Below the pieces are notes generated by a model, which had not been told where the DNA came from, ran no database searches, and was given only the letters and a program-made list of their open reading frames with translations. The translations under genes and the position numbers were made by a program. Below, one piece after another: positions 18,476 through 26,055 of a stretch of 26,055 nt of DNA. Position 1 is the first letter of the stretch. Each line of letters begins with the position of its first letter. Source of the stretch: Sphaeroforma sirkka (Eukaryota > Opisthokonta > Ichthyosporea > Ichthyophonida); NCBI GenBank assembly GCA_001586965.3, contig LUCW03001409.1, forward strand, positions 1-26,055. The letters run 5' to 3'.

Positions 18476-18931
18476 CCGCCTGCATGCTCACGACTTGGTA
18501 CATTTCGACGAAGGAGATGTGGTCATGGTGCGATCAGAAGGCCGAACAACGAAGGCTATGCGGCCATTGTTTGGACCATATGTAGTCAAAGCTAGACACG
18601 GCCAACGCTACGAGTTAGCGAACAAGGATGGTTCCGCCCCACCAGAATTCAAGACCAAACCGGTACGGGTGGAACTCCTCCGTTTAGTGCATAGACGCAC
18701 AGACCCACCAATTAACGAAGACTTATGGACCGAAGGAGGGGTGGAGTTTCGCCATATTATCACACATCGTACGAATGATGAGACGGGGAAATTAGAATAC
18801 CTGGTGAGATGGCGAGAAGGCGAACCAACGTGGGAAAAACAGCAGAAGCTTTTGATGATGCCAACGATATCGCGGCCTACCACAAAGCTTCGCAGACACG
18901 GACACGTAAGCGCCAACGTGCACAAGTCTAA
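18476..18931 (+). CDS. Integrase tail and chromodomain of element C
   Basis: The frame encodes the barrel-like integrase C-terminus (FDEGDVVMVRSEGRTTKAMRPLFGPYVVKAR, then YELANKDG). This is followed by a chromodomain: VEFRHIITHRTNDETGKLEYLVRWREGEPTWEK, with the aromatic and Trp positions typical of the fold. A one-base shift near 18840 gives the closing helix (DDANDIAAYHKAS) and a basic end before TAA at 18929-18931. Chromodomains on integrases steer insertion to marked chromatin, so C would be a chromovirus-like element. It is the last coding part; minisatellites follow. Confidence 0.85.
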
Positions 18932-18969
18932 TACTTTATCTTCAATATAACTTTGTTCTCGGATATCGA

Positions 18970-19420
18970 GCTCAAGCTCTGGAGCATAAACCAGCAACTC
19001 TAGCTCCCGAGTATAAACCAGCCACTGAGCTCTTGAGTATAAAAAAGCAGCGACTCTAGCTCCCGAGTATAAACCAGCAACTCTAGCTCCCGAGTATAAA
19101 CCAGCCTCTCGAGCTCTTGAGTATAAAAAAAAGCAGCGACTCTAGCTCCCGAGTATAAACCAGCAACTCTAGCTCCCGAGTATAAACCAGCCTCTCGAGC
19201 TCTTGAGTATAAAAAAGCAGCGACTCTAGCTCCCGAGTATAAACCAGCCTCTCGAGCTCTTGAGTATAAAAAAAGCAGCGACTCTAGCTCCCGAGTATAA
19301 ACCAGCCACTGAGCTCGCGAGAATAAACGGTTAGCACTCGAGCTCGCGAGGGAAAATCGTCAGCGGCTTAAGCTCGCGAGGTTAAATGAGCCACTCTTGC
19401 TTCGGAGTATAACACAGCGA
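18970..19420 (+). repeat. Minisatellite 1 in the 3' region of C
   Basis: About 16 units of 27-30 bp follow the last stop codon. The core is CTCTAGCTCCCGAGTATAAACCAGC. Variants alternate as a higher-order pattern: plain unit, plain unit, then GAGCTCTTGAGTATAAAAAAGCAG, recurring about every 86-90 bp. The last units (19310-19420) are more diverged (GAGCTCGCGAG). Many units contain TATAAA and the palindromes GAGCTC or CTCGAG. It lies in the 3' untranslated part of the element. Confidence 0.9.
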
Positions 19421-19614
19421 AATCAATCAAACAACTCCTTGGGCATTGTTTTGAAACAGCGGGTTAATGGTTTGCACGGTTTCTGCCACTGGCAGTTTTT
19501 CTCCGACACAAATACAGTCCTATATTGTACTTGCCAAACTCCTATATGCTGACACAGATGAACAGTAGCTTCAAGAATTCAAACACGACGGGTCGCTCGA
19601 GACGTACACATCGG
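19421..19614 (+). other. Spacer between the two minisatellites; nothing recognised
   Basis: About 190 bases of non-repeated sequence with no open frame of note. It separates two arrays that share a repeat core, so it is probably older element 3' sequence or an insertion within a once continuous array. Confidence 0.5.
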
Positions 19615-19775
19615 GTCCTCTAGCTTTCTGAGGTAAAATGCCAGCACAATGCTCTAGCTCTCTGAGGATAAATGCCAGCACAATGCTCTAGCTCTCGAGG
19701 ATAAATGCCAGCACAATGCTCTAGCTCTCGAGGATAAATGCCAGCACAATGCTCTAGCTCGAGGATAATGCCAGC
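19615..19775 (+). repeat. Minisatellite 2 in the 3' region of C
   Basis: Five units of about 31-36 bp share GCTCTAGCTCTCGAGGATAA then ATGCCAGCACAAT, the outer units being more diverged. The CTCTAGCTC...CGAG.ATAAA...CCAGC core is that of minisatellite 1, so the two arrays have a common origin. Confidence 0.88.
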
Positions 19776-19842
19776 ACATAAGGTACTATGCTATTCTTAT
19801 CATCTCTGAAACTGGCACACTGCTTTGTTCAGTGCTTCAGTA

Positions 19843-19852
19843 CAGGGGGGGT
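19843..19852 (+). other. Polypurine tract of element C
   Basis: The sequence CAGGGGGGGT lies immediately upstream of the TG of the right LTR on the plus strand. It is the expected plus-strand primer site and confirms that C runs left to right. Confidence 0.75.
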
Positions 19853-20100
19853 TGTGGTCAGAATACAAGTACTTATATTTATTTGATTATTTTAGGTTTA
19901 TTACAAGTTTTACAGTTTATCAGAATAATCTGATAAACTGGGTTTTAGGGTTTTGCTGGTTTTACAGCACATGACTAATGACTCATTTAAGAGTCAGTCA
20001 TATTTTAGGATTACTGTTTATAATTACTAATAAATGAACAACGTCCCCTCCCTGAGGAGGAGAACGTTGAGATACAGTTATCTCGCGTATACTTACTACA
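19853..20100 (+). repeat. 3' LTR of element C (248 bp)
   Basis: It has TGTGGTCAG...CTTACTACA ends and matches 11364-11611, with the same 12-bp inverted repeat (19913-19940) and GC hairpin (slightly altered). Sequence right of it is RNase H of B. Joining the left flank ending CGAACTGG to the right flank TTGGCAATA restores the B RNase H frame. A TGG/TTGG overlap is a possible short target duplication with one base lost. Confidence 0.9.
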
Positions 20101-20390
20101 TTGGCAATAATGTCATGCCAGCGGCTCACCAACTGTGAATCAGGGTTCATATCTTTTAAGTATGTTAAAGACTTTTGATCACAGGCGACAGTAAAGTAAC
20201 TTCCATAAAGGTAGTCTTTAAACTGTCTTAGCGCAGTAACTATAACAAGGAGCTCTTGTTTAACGGTAGGTAATTCCGTTGACTCTTATTATAACTCTTG
20301 CTAAAGAATTGTATGTAGCGCGGTTTACCATTTATCGTTTGGTAAAGCACTCCACCTACCGCTCGATCTGAAGCGTCGGTTGCTACTTGG
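20101..20390 (-). pseudogene. RNase H of element B, interrupted by element C
   Basis: The minus strand begins with FQVATDASDRAVGGVLYQ, carrying the first catalytic Asp. It continues FFSKSYNKSQRNY, changes frame near 20265, then reads QELLVIVTALRQFKDYLYGSYFTV and SRWHDIIA up to 20101. The rest of the domain (FAFNITHIPG onward) is on the far side of element C at 11353. The split is caused by the insertion of C. The frame change at 20265 is a separate lesion. Confidence 0.85.
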
Positions 20391-21478
20391 AATGGGACAC
20401 CATCCACAGGGTACTGCATGATGGGTGCGTCCATTACTTTACTTTTGACTAGTTTAAATGCATCATCACATTCTTTAGTCCAAAGCTTTCCCAAAGGTCC
20501 TTTGTGCAGCCGTAGGTGACTGAAAGGCTTTAAGTAATGAGAAAGATGCGGTACCGAATCCGAGAAGAAGTTAACAAACCCACACACAGAGTTCACATCT
20601 CTTCCAGTAATTGGTGTTGATAAATCCAACAGAAACTGTTTCTTGCCAGGATCAATTTCTACCCCTGCTGCAGATACTTTGTAGCCAAGTAAGTGTATAG
20701 TATCTTTAGCAAAAGAACACTTGTTTTCGTTAATCTTAAGTTTAGCATGATTAAGTCGCTTTAAGACTTCTTTAACGAGTTTAGCATGTTCATGTGCTGT
20801 CTTTGTAAAGATAACTATATCATCTAAATAGATTGATACGTTATACGACAGGTCCGCAAATAGTTCCATCATAACTTGTTGGAAGAAAGAAGGTAACATG
20901 TAAGCCTTCAGGTGCACCTTTAAACTGGTACTTCTTACCTTGCCAAGTAAAGGAAAAGTATTTCCTATGAGGCTCATATATCTGTAGTTGATGGAATGCA
21001 GCTTTTAAGTCTATCTTGGAAAAGATAGTCGCACCTCCATTTTGCGTAGTATCTCGCTTATCTTAGGTAAGGGAAAACTATGTTGCGGAATTAGTTTGTT
21101 GATTGGCGACAGGTCTAGTACTACTCTTGTTTTACTAAACGTTCCATCAGATTTATATTGATCGACCGCTAAGAGAGCTAAGTTAACTGGGGTTGCATCA
21201 TAATTGATTTCAATTAGACCCTGTTTTAACCAATCTTCGATTTGGGTTTTGACAACGTCTTTGTGTCTCCAACTCACGTAGTTATGTGAAGGACACTTTA
21301 ACTTAGAGAAGTCGACGTTTGTTAAGTCAAGTCTAACGTACCCATTAGAGAACTTAAACATACACCAGTCAGTTATTGCAATCTTCCTGTTTTGTATAAT
21401 TAAGTCCATAATTATATCGGTGAAGTGCGGAATCATATCCTTTGCTTCACCTTCCGGAGGTTTAGGTATCTTTAACAT
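20240..21478 (-). pseudogene. Reverse transcriptase of element B (frameshifted)
   Basis: The frame 21478-21011 gives the RT N-terminal part (KTQIEDWLKQGLIEINYDATPVNLALLAVDQYK, then TRVVLDLSPINKLIPQHSFPLPKISEIL). A frame change near 21030 passes through the first catalytic Asp region (SKIDLKAAFHQLQI). The frame 20977-20240 carries YLDDIVIF (about 20830-20810), LKINENKCSFAKDTIHLLGYKVSAAGVEIDPGKK and the thumb/connection. It is typical Ty3/gypsy RT and the only RT on the minus strand here. Element A has none. Confidence 0.88.
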
Positions 21479-21906
21479 ATTATCATCTGACTGATCTTTT
21501 TATTCGGGTCCAGCCCATTAGGCAGACCAGTGAGTGTTATACCTAAACTGAGAAGATCAGTCATACCTATAATTAAATCGTATTTCTGAGACATGTCAGT
21601 AACGATTAGGTGAGTCTTCACTTCTATTCTATCTGACAGCATTATGTGTGCATAGTCAATGGCTTGTTCGCAAGTAGTAACTTTGCCATTTCCCAAGATT
21701 AAATCAGTTGTTTCGTTATGGACAGCCATATCTGTAGCGTAGGCTACTCGGCGTGAGATAGCAGAGACTTCAGCCCCTGGATCAAATAGTGCCATAACTT
21801 TTTCTCCATTTACGAAAACTGTTTGAAAGATACGTTCATCTCCTTTGGTATAGATTTTATTGAACATTTTCTCATAATCTTGCTCTAGTGCGCACATATG
21901 GTACTG
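21472..21906 (-). CDS. Retropepsin-like protease of element B
   Basis: The frame opens directly after the gag TGA. It encodes TVFVNGEKVMALFDPGAEVSAISRR, with the active-site triad written DPG rather than DTG or DSG. LILGNGKVTTCEQAIDY, HLIVTDMSQKYDLIIGMTDLLSLG (the second conserved retropepsin strand) and LTGLPNG follow. It overlaps the RT frame by a few bases in a different frame at 21472-21478, either an indel or a natural frameshift site. The DPG form is shared with element A, so it is not a random hit. Confidence 0.82.
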   Translation of the reverse strand, partial: QYHMCALEQDYEKMFNKIYTKGDERIFQTVFVNGEKVMALFDPGAEVSAISRRVAYATDMAVHNETTDLILGNGKVTTCEQAIDYAHIMLSDRIEVKTHLIVTDMSQKYDLIIGMTDLLSLGITLTGLPNGLDPNKKISQMIIC

Positions 21907-23170
21907 TCAGTGCTTAACTTGGACGTCTGGTAAGTCCTTGCAATCCTCTTTGTGCCAACCGTTAGTACCCTTGCAAGTAGCACACTCTTTCATATAGTGT
22001 CCAAAATCTGGCTTGCCTGGTGCACACTTAACAGGGTCGTGTCTACCATTCCACTTGCCATTACGTTTTGTGAGGTTGTAACCACACTTCTTGCAAGGCG
22101 CTCTCACCTTCTTATCACCTTCGGTTCGGTAGAAGTAGAGCCAGCCCCTCCAGTAGTAGTGCGAGGTTTCTTAGTACTACACGCAGTATTAGTCTCTACT
22201 GCGTTTCGCTTTAGTGGGCTGGGTGTAGCTCGTGGTACTAAGTACTCTAGTAGAGGAATTGGTATGCTTGTGTACCATCTTCTCAAAGACAGACCAAGGC
22301 ATAGATCGCAAATCACCATAGGCGATGATGTCATCATTGACTTTCTTAAAGAGGTTAGCTCCCAGAGTCTCCATCATCTGACAAATTAATAAATATTCGC
22401 CAGTATAGGTACGACCACCCATCCGAGTATTCATATGTGTCATATGAGCTAGAGCACCTCGAATAGTGGTATCGTTCGCAAAGAACTTGCGAGACTCTAA
22501 GTTCACGGTCACGTGCATCTTCAAAAAAAAAGGTGTTAAGTATATTATCATGCAACTGGTGCCAGGGTAGGGCTTTCCAGTTGGGCTCATGAGCCTTCAA
22601 GATAGTTCGCCATTCACCTGGCTCACAGAAATGAATAAAGGCATTCATCATCTGCTTATCCCTAAGGCTGGCAGACTCCTTAAGTTGGTCGAAGGCCTTC
22701 AGTGTCTCCACTGTACTCTCATTAGTAGAGAAATCGACCTCAGCCTGCGCGTTACCTAGCTGCTTTATAAAGCTTGGTTCTAAGTGTTCACGAGGCTCAT
22801 GCTCAGTGCTACGGGCTGCTAGTGCCAAGATGGTGTCTATTTCCTTTCTCTTGTTATCGATTAGATAGCGAATGTTATCCGCTTTCCTATCGTCAAGGTC
22901 AGAGTCATTCAATAGACGGTCCTCAAGGACTTGCATACCAGAGCGTAATAGCCTGAGACGAGTATGTCTGGTTCTCACTTCCTCATCCTCAGGATTAGAG
23001 CGGGAACTCTCTAACGAGGTACTGGTGTAGCGATTGCCAAAATCGTGATTACCAGGGTTAGTTGGCAAATGAGGGTCGACATTACGAGGATGGTAAGCCT
23101 CATCGAGTTCCATACGATCATATCCTCTGACAGGGTTAGGGTTTGTCAAGAGGATGGTCGATGGTAGCAT
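21907..23170 (-). CDS. Main gag and zinc region of element B (frameshifted)
   Basis: A sensible start is the Met at 23113 (MELDEAYHPRNVDPHLPTN). The frame runs through helix-rich capsid-like sequence (LEDRLLNDSDLDDRKADNIRYLIDNKRKEIDTIL, and WRTILKAHEPNWKALPWHQL) to about 22525. It then moves frame within a run of A to continue FFANDTTIRGALAHMTHMNTRMGG and KVNDDIIAYGDLRSMPWSVFEKM. A further change near 22240 leads to a basic Thr/Lys-rich segment. The zinc region is CKKCGYNLTKRNGKWNGRHDPVKC, then HYMKECATCKGTNGWHKEDC. It ends at TGA 21909-21907, in frame with protease. Confidence 0.8.
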
Positions 23171-23207
23171 CAGAGCTATAGAGATTAAATTTTGAAATGT
23201 TATCTCT

Positions 23208-23292
23208 CGCCAGTGGTAACTGGCTTAGTGGTAAACATACTGGCTGGTAAACCAGTAGGTCTCGGGTTCGAAACCCGGCCCGAATTTTTTTT
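23208..23292 (+). ncRNA. tRNA-like sequence upstream of gag B
   Basis: It contains a near-consensus Pol III A box (TGGCTTAGTGG, 23221-23231), a hairpin ACTGG/CCAGT with an 8-base loop, a perfect B box (GGTTCGAAACC, 23265-23275) inside a T-arm stem, and a run of eight T (23285-23292) that could terminate Pol III. The acceptor stem does not pair and the anticodon loop has one base too many, so it is not a normal tRNA gene. It may be a tRNA-derived SINE head or a captured primer tRNA. A related sequence sits at the same distance from gag in element D. Confidence 0.65.
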
Positions 23293-23940
23293 CTTCTTCG
23301 GTATAGGAAGAATATCAGCCAAGTGGGACACGATAGAGGGGTCCACAACTGCCGCTGCCGCTAGCTCCTTCAAGAGCGCTTCAGTGCGGTTCAATTGGCG
23401 TCGAGATTGAGAGGATCCAACCACTCGTTGTCGAGTTATGGCGTCCTCAGCTTCGGCCCCAAGATTTGAGCTGAATGGAATGGCTTCTCCATCGATGGCG
23501 AAACCGAAATTTTCGGACAGGTCCAATACTTCCTTTTCACGCCGGATTTGTGCTGGAGTGTCCTTTAGATGTGGAGTTATAATGCCCCTGACATTCGTAT
23601 CCACGAATTTTCCAGCCTTTCGACGTTTATCCCCAATATTTGACGGCACGTGGTCAGGGGGGCAAGCTGGGGTCCTGAGCTTCACTCCTAGGTGATACAC
23701 GGACGCTGGCGAGCCTTTCCGCGGTAGTAGATACCTCTTCTTCCAAGGCTTTAGGATCCGACGAGTCATCCTCAGAATAATCCTCTGTACCAACCTCAGA
23801 ATTTGCTTCCCCAACAGTATCCTCGGCAGGCTCAACTCCAGACAGGCTAGGTGTTTCCACAGGGACCTCAGGAACCTCGGCAGGCTTTAGCAGGCTTAGA
23901 GCTAGCGGCTCTCTTGCCTTTAGAAGTACCCTTAGCCATA
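23293..23940 (-). pseudogene. Upstream gag-like segment of element B (frameshifted)
   Basis: On the minus strand, a start near 23938 gives MAKGTSKGKRAASSKPAK. After a frame change at about 23885 an acidic segment follows (GVEPAEDTVGEANSEVGTEDY), then, after another near 23710, a charged region (RREKEVLDLSENFGFAIDG ... QLNRTEALLKELAAAAVVD). The frame runs through the tRNA-like sequence as NSGRVSNPRPTGLPA and stops at 23200. A basic start followed by an acidic stretch resembles the N-terminus of gag A in layout but not in sequence. It could be the gag N-terminus or an unrelated captured segment. I do not recognise a domain. Confidence 0.5.
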
Positions 23941-24018
23941 GTATTTGCTGGATAGTAAATCGATGTCAGACAGTCTAGAAGCAGTACACTACTGTAACTA
24001 CTATTTAACTGAAAAATA
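23941..24018 (-). other. Short leader of element B after its 5' LTR
   Basis: These 78 bases lie between the LTR end and the first Met on the minus strand. A primer-binding site should lie here, starting next to the LTR, but the sequence is AT-rich and does not begin TGG as tRNA-complementary sites do. Confidence 0.5.
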
Positions 24019-24611
24019 TGTAAACTTCGATGGAAATTGCTAGGTTTCAAACTATATTAAACTAAAATACAATTTAGTCAGTTAGGATTTAGCAGTGATA
24101 GCTTGTGTAAGAATGATCGGGACTGCCTCTGTTGTTAAGAGCCTAAATATCCTCGATCACACAGGGCGTACCTCTAGCTGTTCTTTATTGAATAATTTTC
24201 ACTAGAAGTACTAAGTGTTCATGACCACTTGCCTAATTTGTAAATAGACATAATAACGTAAGTCACGTTAATACATTAGCTGATATAAATAAAGTTCCAT
24301 CTGAAGAAAAGTTAAAAAAAAGAAAAAGACTTATTGGATTTTGAGATTATGGAGGACCAAATCTATAAGTAGTAGTTCGGAGATTATAAAATTTAGTTTA
24401 TAATATCCTGCATCTACTAATGTCTCAAATAGGTCCAAGTAGATGAGTCATACCAAATACTCAGGCTATTGGAGCCATCAAAGTGAATTTAGAACACTTT
24501 GGAAATATTGGAAAAAGAGCTTGTACTAAATTATTTAAAATACAAATAAAACCAATGTATTATCTCAATTGATCTTGATATTTTAGACTGACCGGAGGCC
24601 GTATTTCTACA
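24019..24611 (-). repeat. 5' LTR of element B (593 bp)
   Basis: This is the third copy of the TGTAAAC...TTCTACA unit. There is no G-rich tract at its right edge, and gag lies to its left, so it is the 5' LTR of the minus-strand element. It differs from the copies at 1306 and 8208 by scattered substitutions and indels (for example around 24110 and 24340), so its pairing with 8208-8811 suggests an old insertion or recombination. Confidence 0.85.
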
Positions 24612-25533
24612 CGCCCAGTGTTATTTCTCTGTCGCGGTACGCTTAGCGGGCTGGGTAAAGCTCGAGGTACTAAGTACTTTAGTAGATGAGTTGGTATGCT
24701 TTTGAACTACCTTCTCGAAGACAGACCAAGGCATAGATCGCAAATCACCATAGGGATAATATTATTTATTTTAAAAAACGACAAGGTGATAATATCATCA
24801 TCGACTTTTTTTTTTATATAGGCTAGCCCCAAAGTCTCCATCATCTGACAAATTAATAAATATTCGCCAGTATAGGTACGACCTCCCATCCGAGTGTTCA
24901 TATGTGTCACATGAGCTAGAGCACCTCGAATAGTAGTATCGTTCGCAAAGGTCTTGTAAGACTCTAAAAGTTCACGGTCACGTGCATCTTCAAAAAAAAG
25001 CGTTAATTATATTCTCACGCAACTGGCGCCAGGGTAGGGCTTTCCAGTTGGGCTCATAGGCTTTCAAGATAGTTTTCCATTCCTCTGACTGACAGAAGTG
25101 AATAGAAACATTCATCATCTGCTCATCCTTAAGGCAGGCAGACTCCTTAAGTTGGTCAAAGGCCTTCAGTGTCTCCACTGTACTCTCATTAGCAGAGAAA
25201 TCGACCTCAGCCTTCGTGTTACCAAGCGTATAGACGGTCCTCAAGGACTTGCATACCAGAACGTAATAGCCTGAGACGTTGTTGTCTGGTTCTCACCTCC
25301 TCGTCTTCAGTGCTAGAGTGGGTACTCTCTCAGTGAGGTACTGGTATAATGATTACCAAAGTCGCGATTACCGGTGGGTTAAATGGTAAATGAGGATCGA
25401 TATTATGAAGGTGATAAGCCTCATCGATCTCCATACGATCATAGCCTCTGACAGGGGTTAGGTTTGTCGAGAGGGTGATCGATAGTAGCTTCCAAGCTAT
25501 AGAGATTGAATCTTGATGTTGTACCCACTTCAC
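24612..25533 (-). pseudogene. Decayed gag of element D, related to gag B
   Basis: Three short minus-strand frames (25533-25330, 25244-24990, 24910-24707) align in order with the B gag: MEIDEAYHLHNIDPHLPFN, FDQLKESACLKDEQMMNVSIHFCQSEEWKTILKAYEPNWKALPW, and MTHMNTRMGGRTYTGEYLLICQMMETLG. A tail up to 24612 matches the Thr/Pro-rich end. A middle part (about 100 codons between 25330 and 25240) is missing compared with B, and an AT-rich insertion lies near 24750-24810. The 5' LTR of B cuts it off at 24611. Confidence 0.85.
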
Positions 25534-25606
25534 CAGCGGTAATTGATTCAGTGATAACCCTGTTGGCTGATAAGCCAGAGGGCCTCAGATTCGAACCCCG
25601 GCTCGT
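25530..25606 (+). ncRNA. tRNA-like sequence upstream of gag D
   Basis: An A-box-like TGATTCAGTGA (25544-25554), a TTGG/CCAG hairpin with an 8-base loop, and a B box GATTCGAACCC (25588-25598) are present in the same order and spacing as at 23208. No long T run follows. The distance from the B box to the matching gag Met is about 165 bases in both elements. The acceptor stem does not pair. Confidence 0.6.
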
Positions 25607-26055
25607 AATAATTTATTTCTGTATCTACAAAACCAACCAAGCCCTAATAAACGCCCGACCCTACCAGCTTCTCGCTAGTCCCAACCGCAGCCGCCAGTAC
25701 CCGAACAATTTTTGACGAAAGTGGTGGGCCACCTGATGCCGGACAAAACTCTTCATGAAATGGATGACATAACTCAGGTATGGCTCTTCTTCCGAGCAAT
25801 CTTCCCTAACGGCAAGCCCCTCATCCCAATCAGTATTTGAAAAATACTGGCATGCCCATCCAGTCCTCAATCGCCACCACTTTCTCTGGTGTCTTCCGTC
25901 TAAATCGGTATTCAACTCAAATCCGCCGCGGAAGCTCCACCAGTTTCATCCGCCTTTTGTGTTCCCTAGCGACGCTGTCGCCCAGGTAAAACGACATACA
26001 GCACTAACACATGGAAATGGCAGCTTGATAAAACATCGGACCTCTCCCAACAACA
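25607..26055. other. Right-end stretch; no gene identified
   Basis: Similarity to element B ends at the tRNA-like sequence, and the base composition is more GC-rich than the rest. An 84-codon minus frame at 25661-25915 and short plus-strand frames (for example PTSFSLVPTAAASTRTIFDE, about 25660-25720) show no family I know. It may be element D sequence, another repeat or the edge of host DNA. Confidence 0.35.

Noticed and set aside
18970..19420. CRISPR array
   Set aside because: The units are contiguous, with variation throughout and no unique spacers, and lie inside a eukaryotic retrotransposon.
23208..23292. Functional tRNA-Thr gene (GGT anticodon possible)
   Set aside because: The acceptor stem does not pair and the anticodon loop would have eight bases or a mispaired stem, so a working tRNA is unlikely.
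23192..23410. Plus-strand frame across the tRNA-like sequence, and the 23438-23695 plus frame
   Set aside because: They are shadows of the minus-strand gag-like segment and of the tRNA-like DNA. Peptides like VGLGFETRPEF are the usual read of a T-arm.

Overview
The window looks like eukaryotic repeat-rich DNA with no recognisable host gene. Nearly everything in it is LTR-retrotransposon sequence of the Ty3/gypsy class (pol order protease, reverse transcriptase, RNase H, integrase). The coding regions have no visible introns and use standard stop codons. An extra phage-type Dam (N6-adenine methyltransferase-like) domain sits between RNase H and integrase. That domain is best known from DIRS-type elements and is, as I recall, common in retroelements of early-diverging fungi, so a mucoromycete-like fungus is my best guess. 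This is inference only; no host gene confirms it.

Layout. (1) Element B is on the minus strand. Its 5' LTR is at 24019-24611, followed by gag (about 23940-21907), protease (21897-21472), RT (21478-20240) and RNase H (to 20101). The reading frame then resumes at 11353 with the RNase H tail, Dam-like domain, integrase and chromodomain-like tail (to about 8970), a C-rich tract (polypurine tract of the minus strand) and the 3' LTR at 8208-8811. (2) Element C is on the plus strand at 11364-20100, with 248-bp LTRs. It is nested inside the RNase H gene of B and carries its own gag, protease, RT, RNase H, Dam-like domain, integrase and chromodomain, followed by two minisatellites and a polypurine tract. 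(3) Element A is on the minus strand: a diverged gag and protease at 6942-4440, then an abrupt switch at 4439/4440 into RNase H tail, Dam and integrase sequence nearly identical to B. Positions 1-4439 and 6905-11353 are a near-perfect 6.9-kb-spaced direct duplication. (4) Element D, at 24612-25606, is a decayed relative of the B gag. (5) 25613-26055 holds nothing I can identify.

How the parts work together. Each family would make a Gag with a shared unusual Cys/His zinc array. A single in-frame TGA separates gag from protease-pol in A, B and C, which points to readthrough. The polyprotein would then deliver protease, RT/RNase H, a Dam-like domain of unknown role, and an integrase with a chromodomain or chromodomain-like tail. 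Most reading frames are broken by one- or two-base indels, often in homopolymers, so true decay and sequencing error cannot be told apart here.
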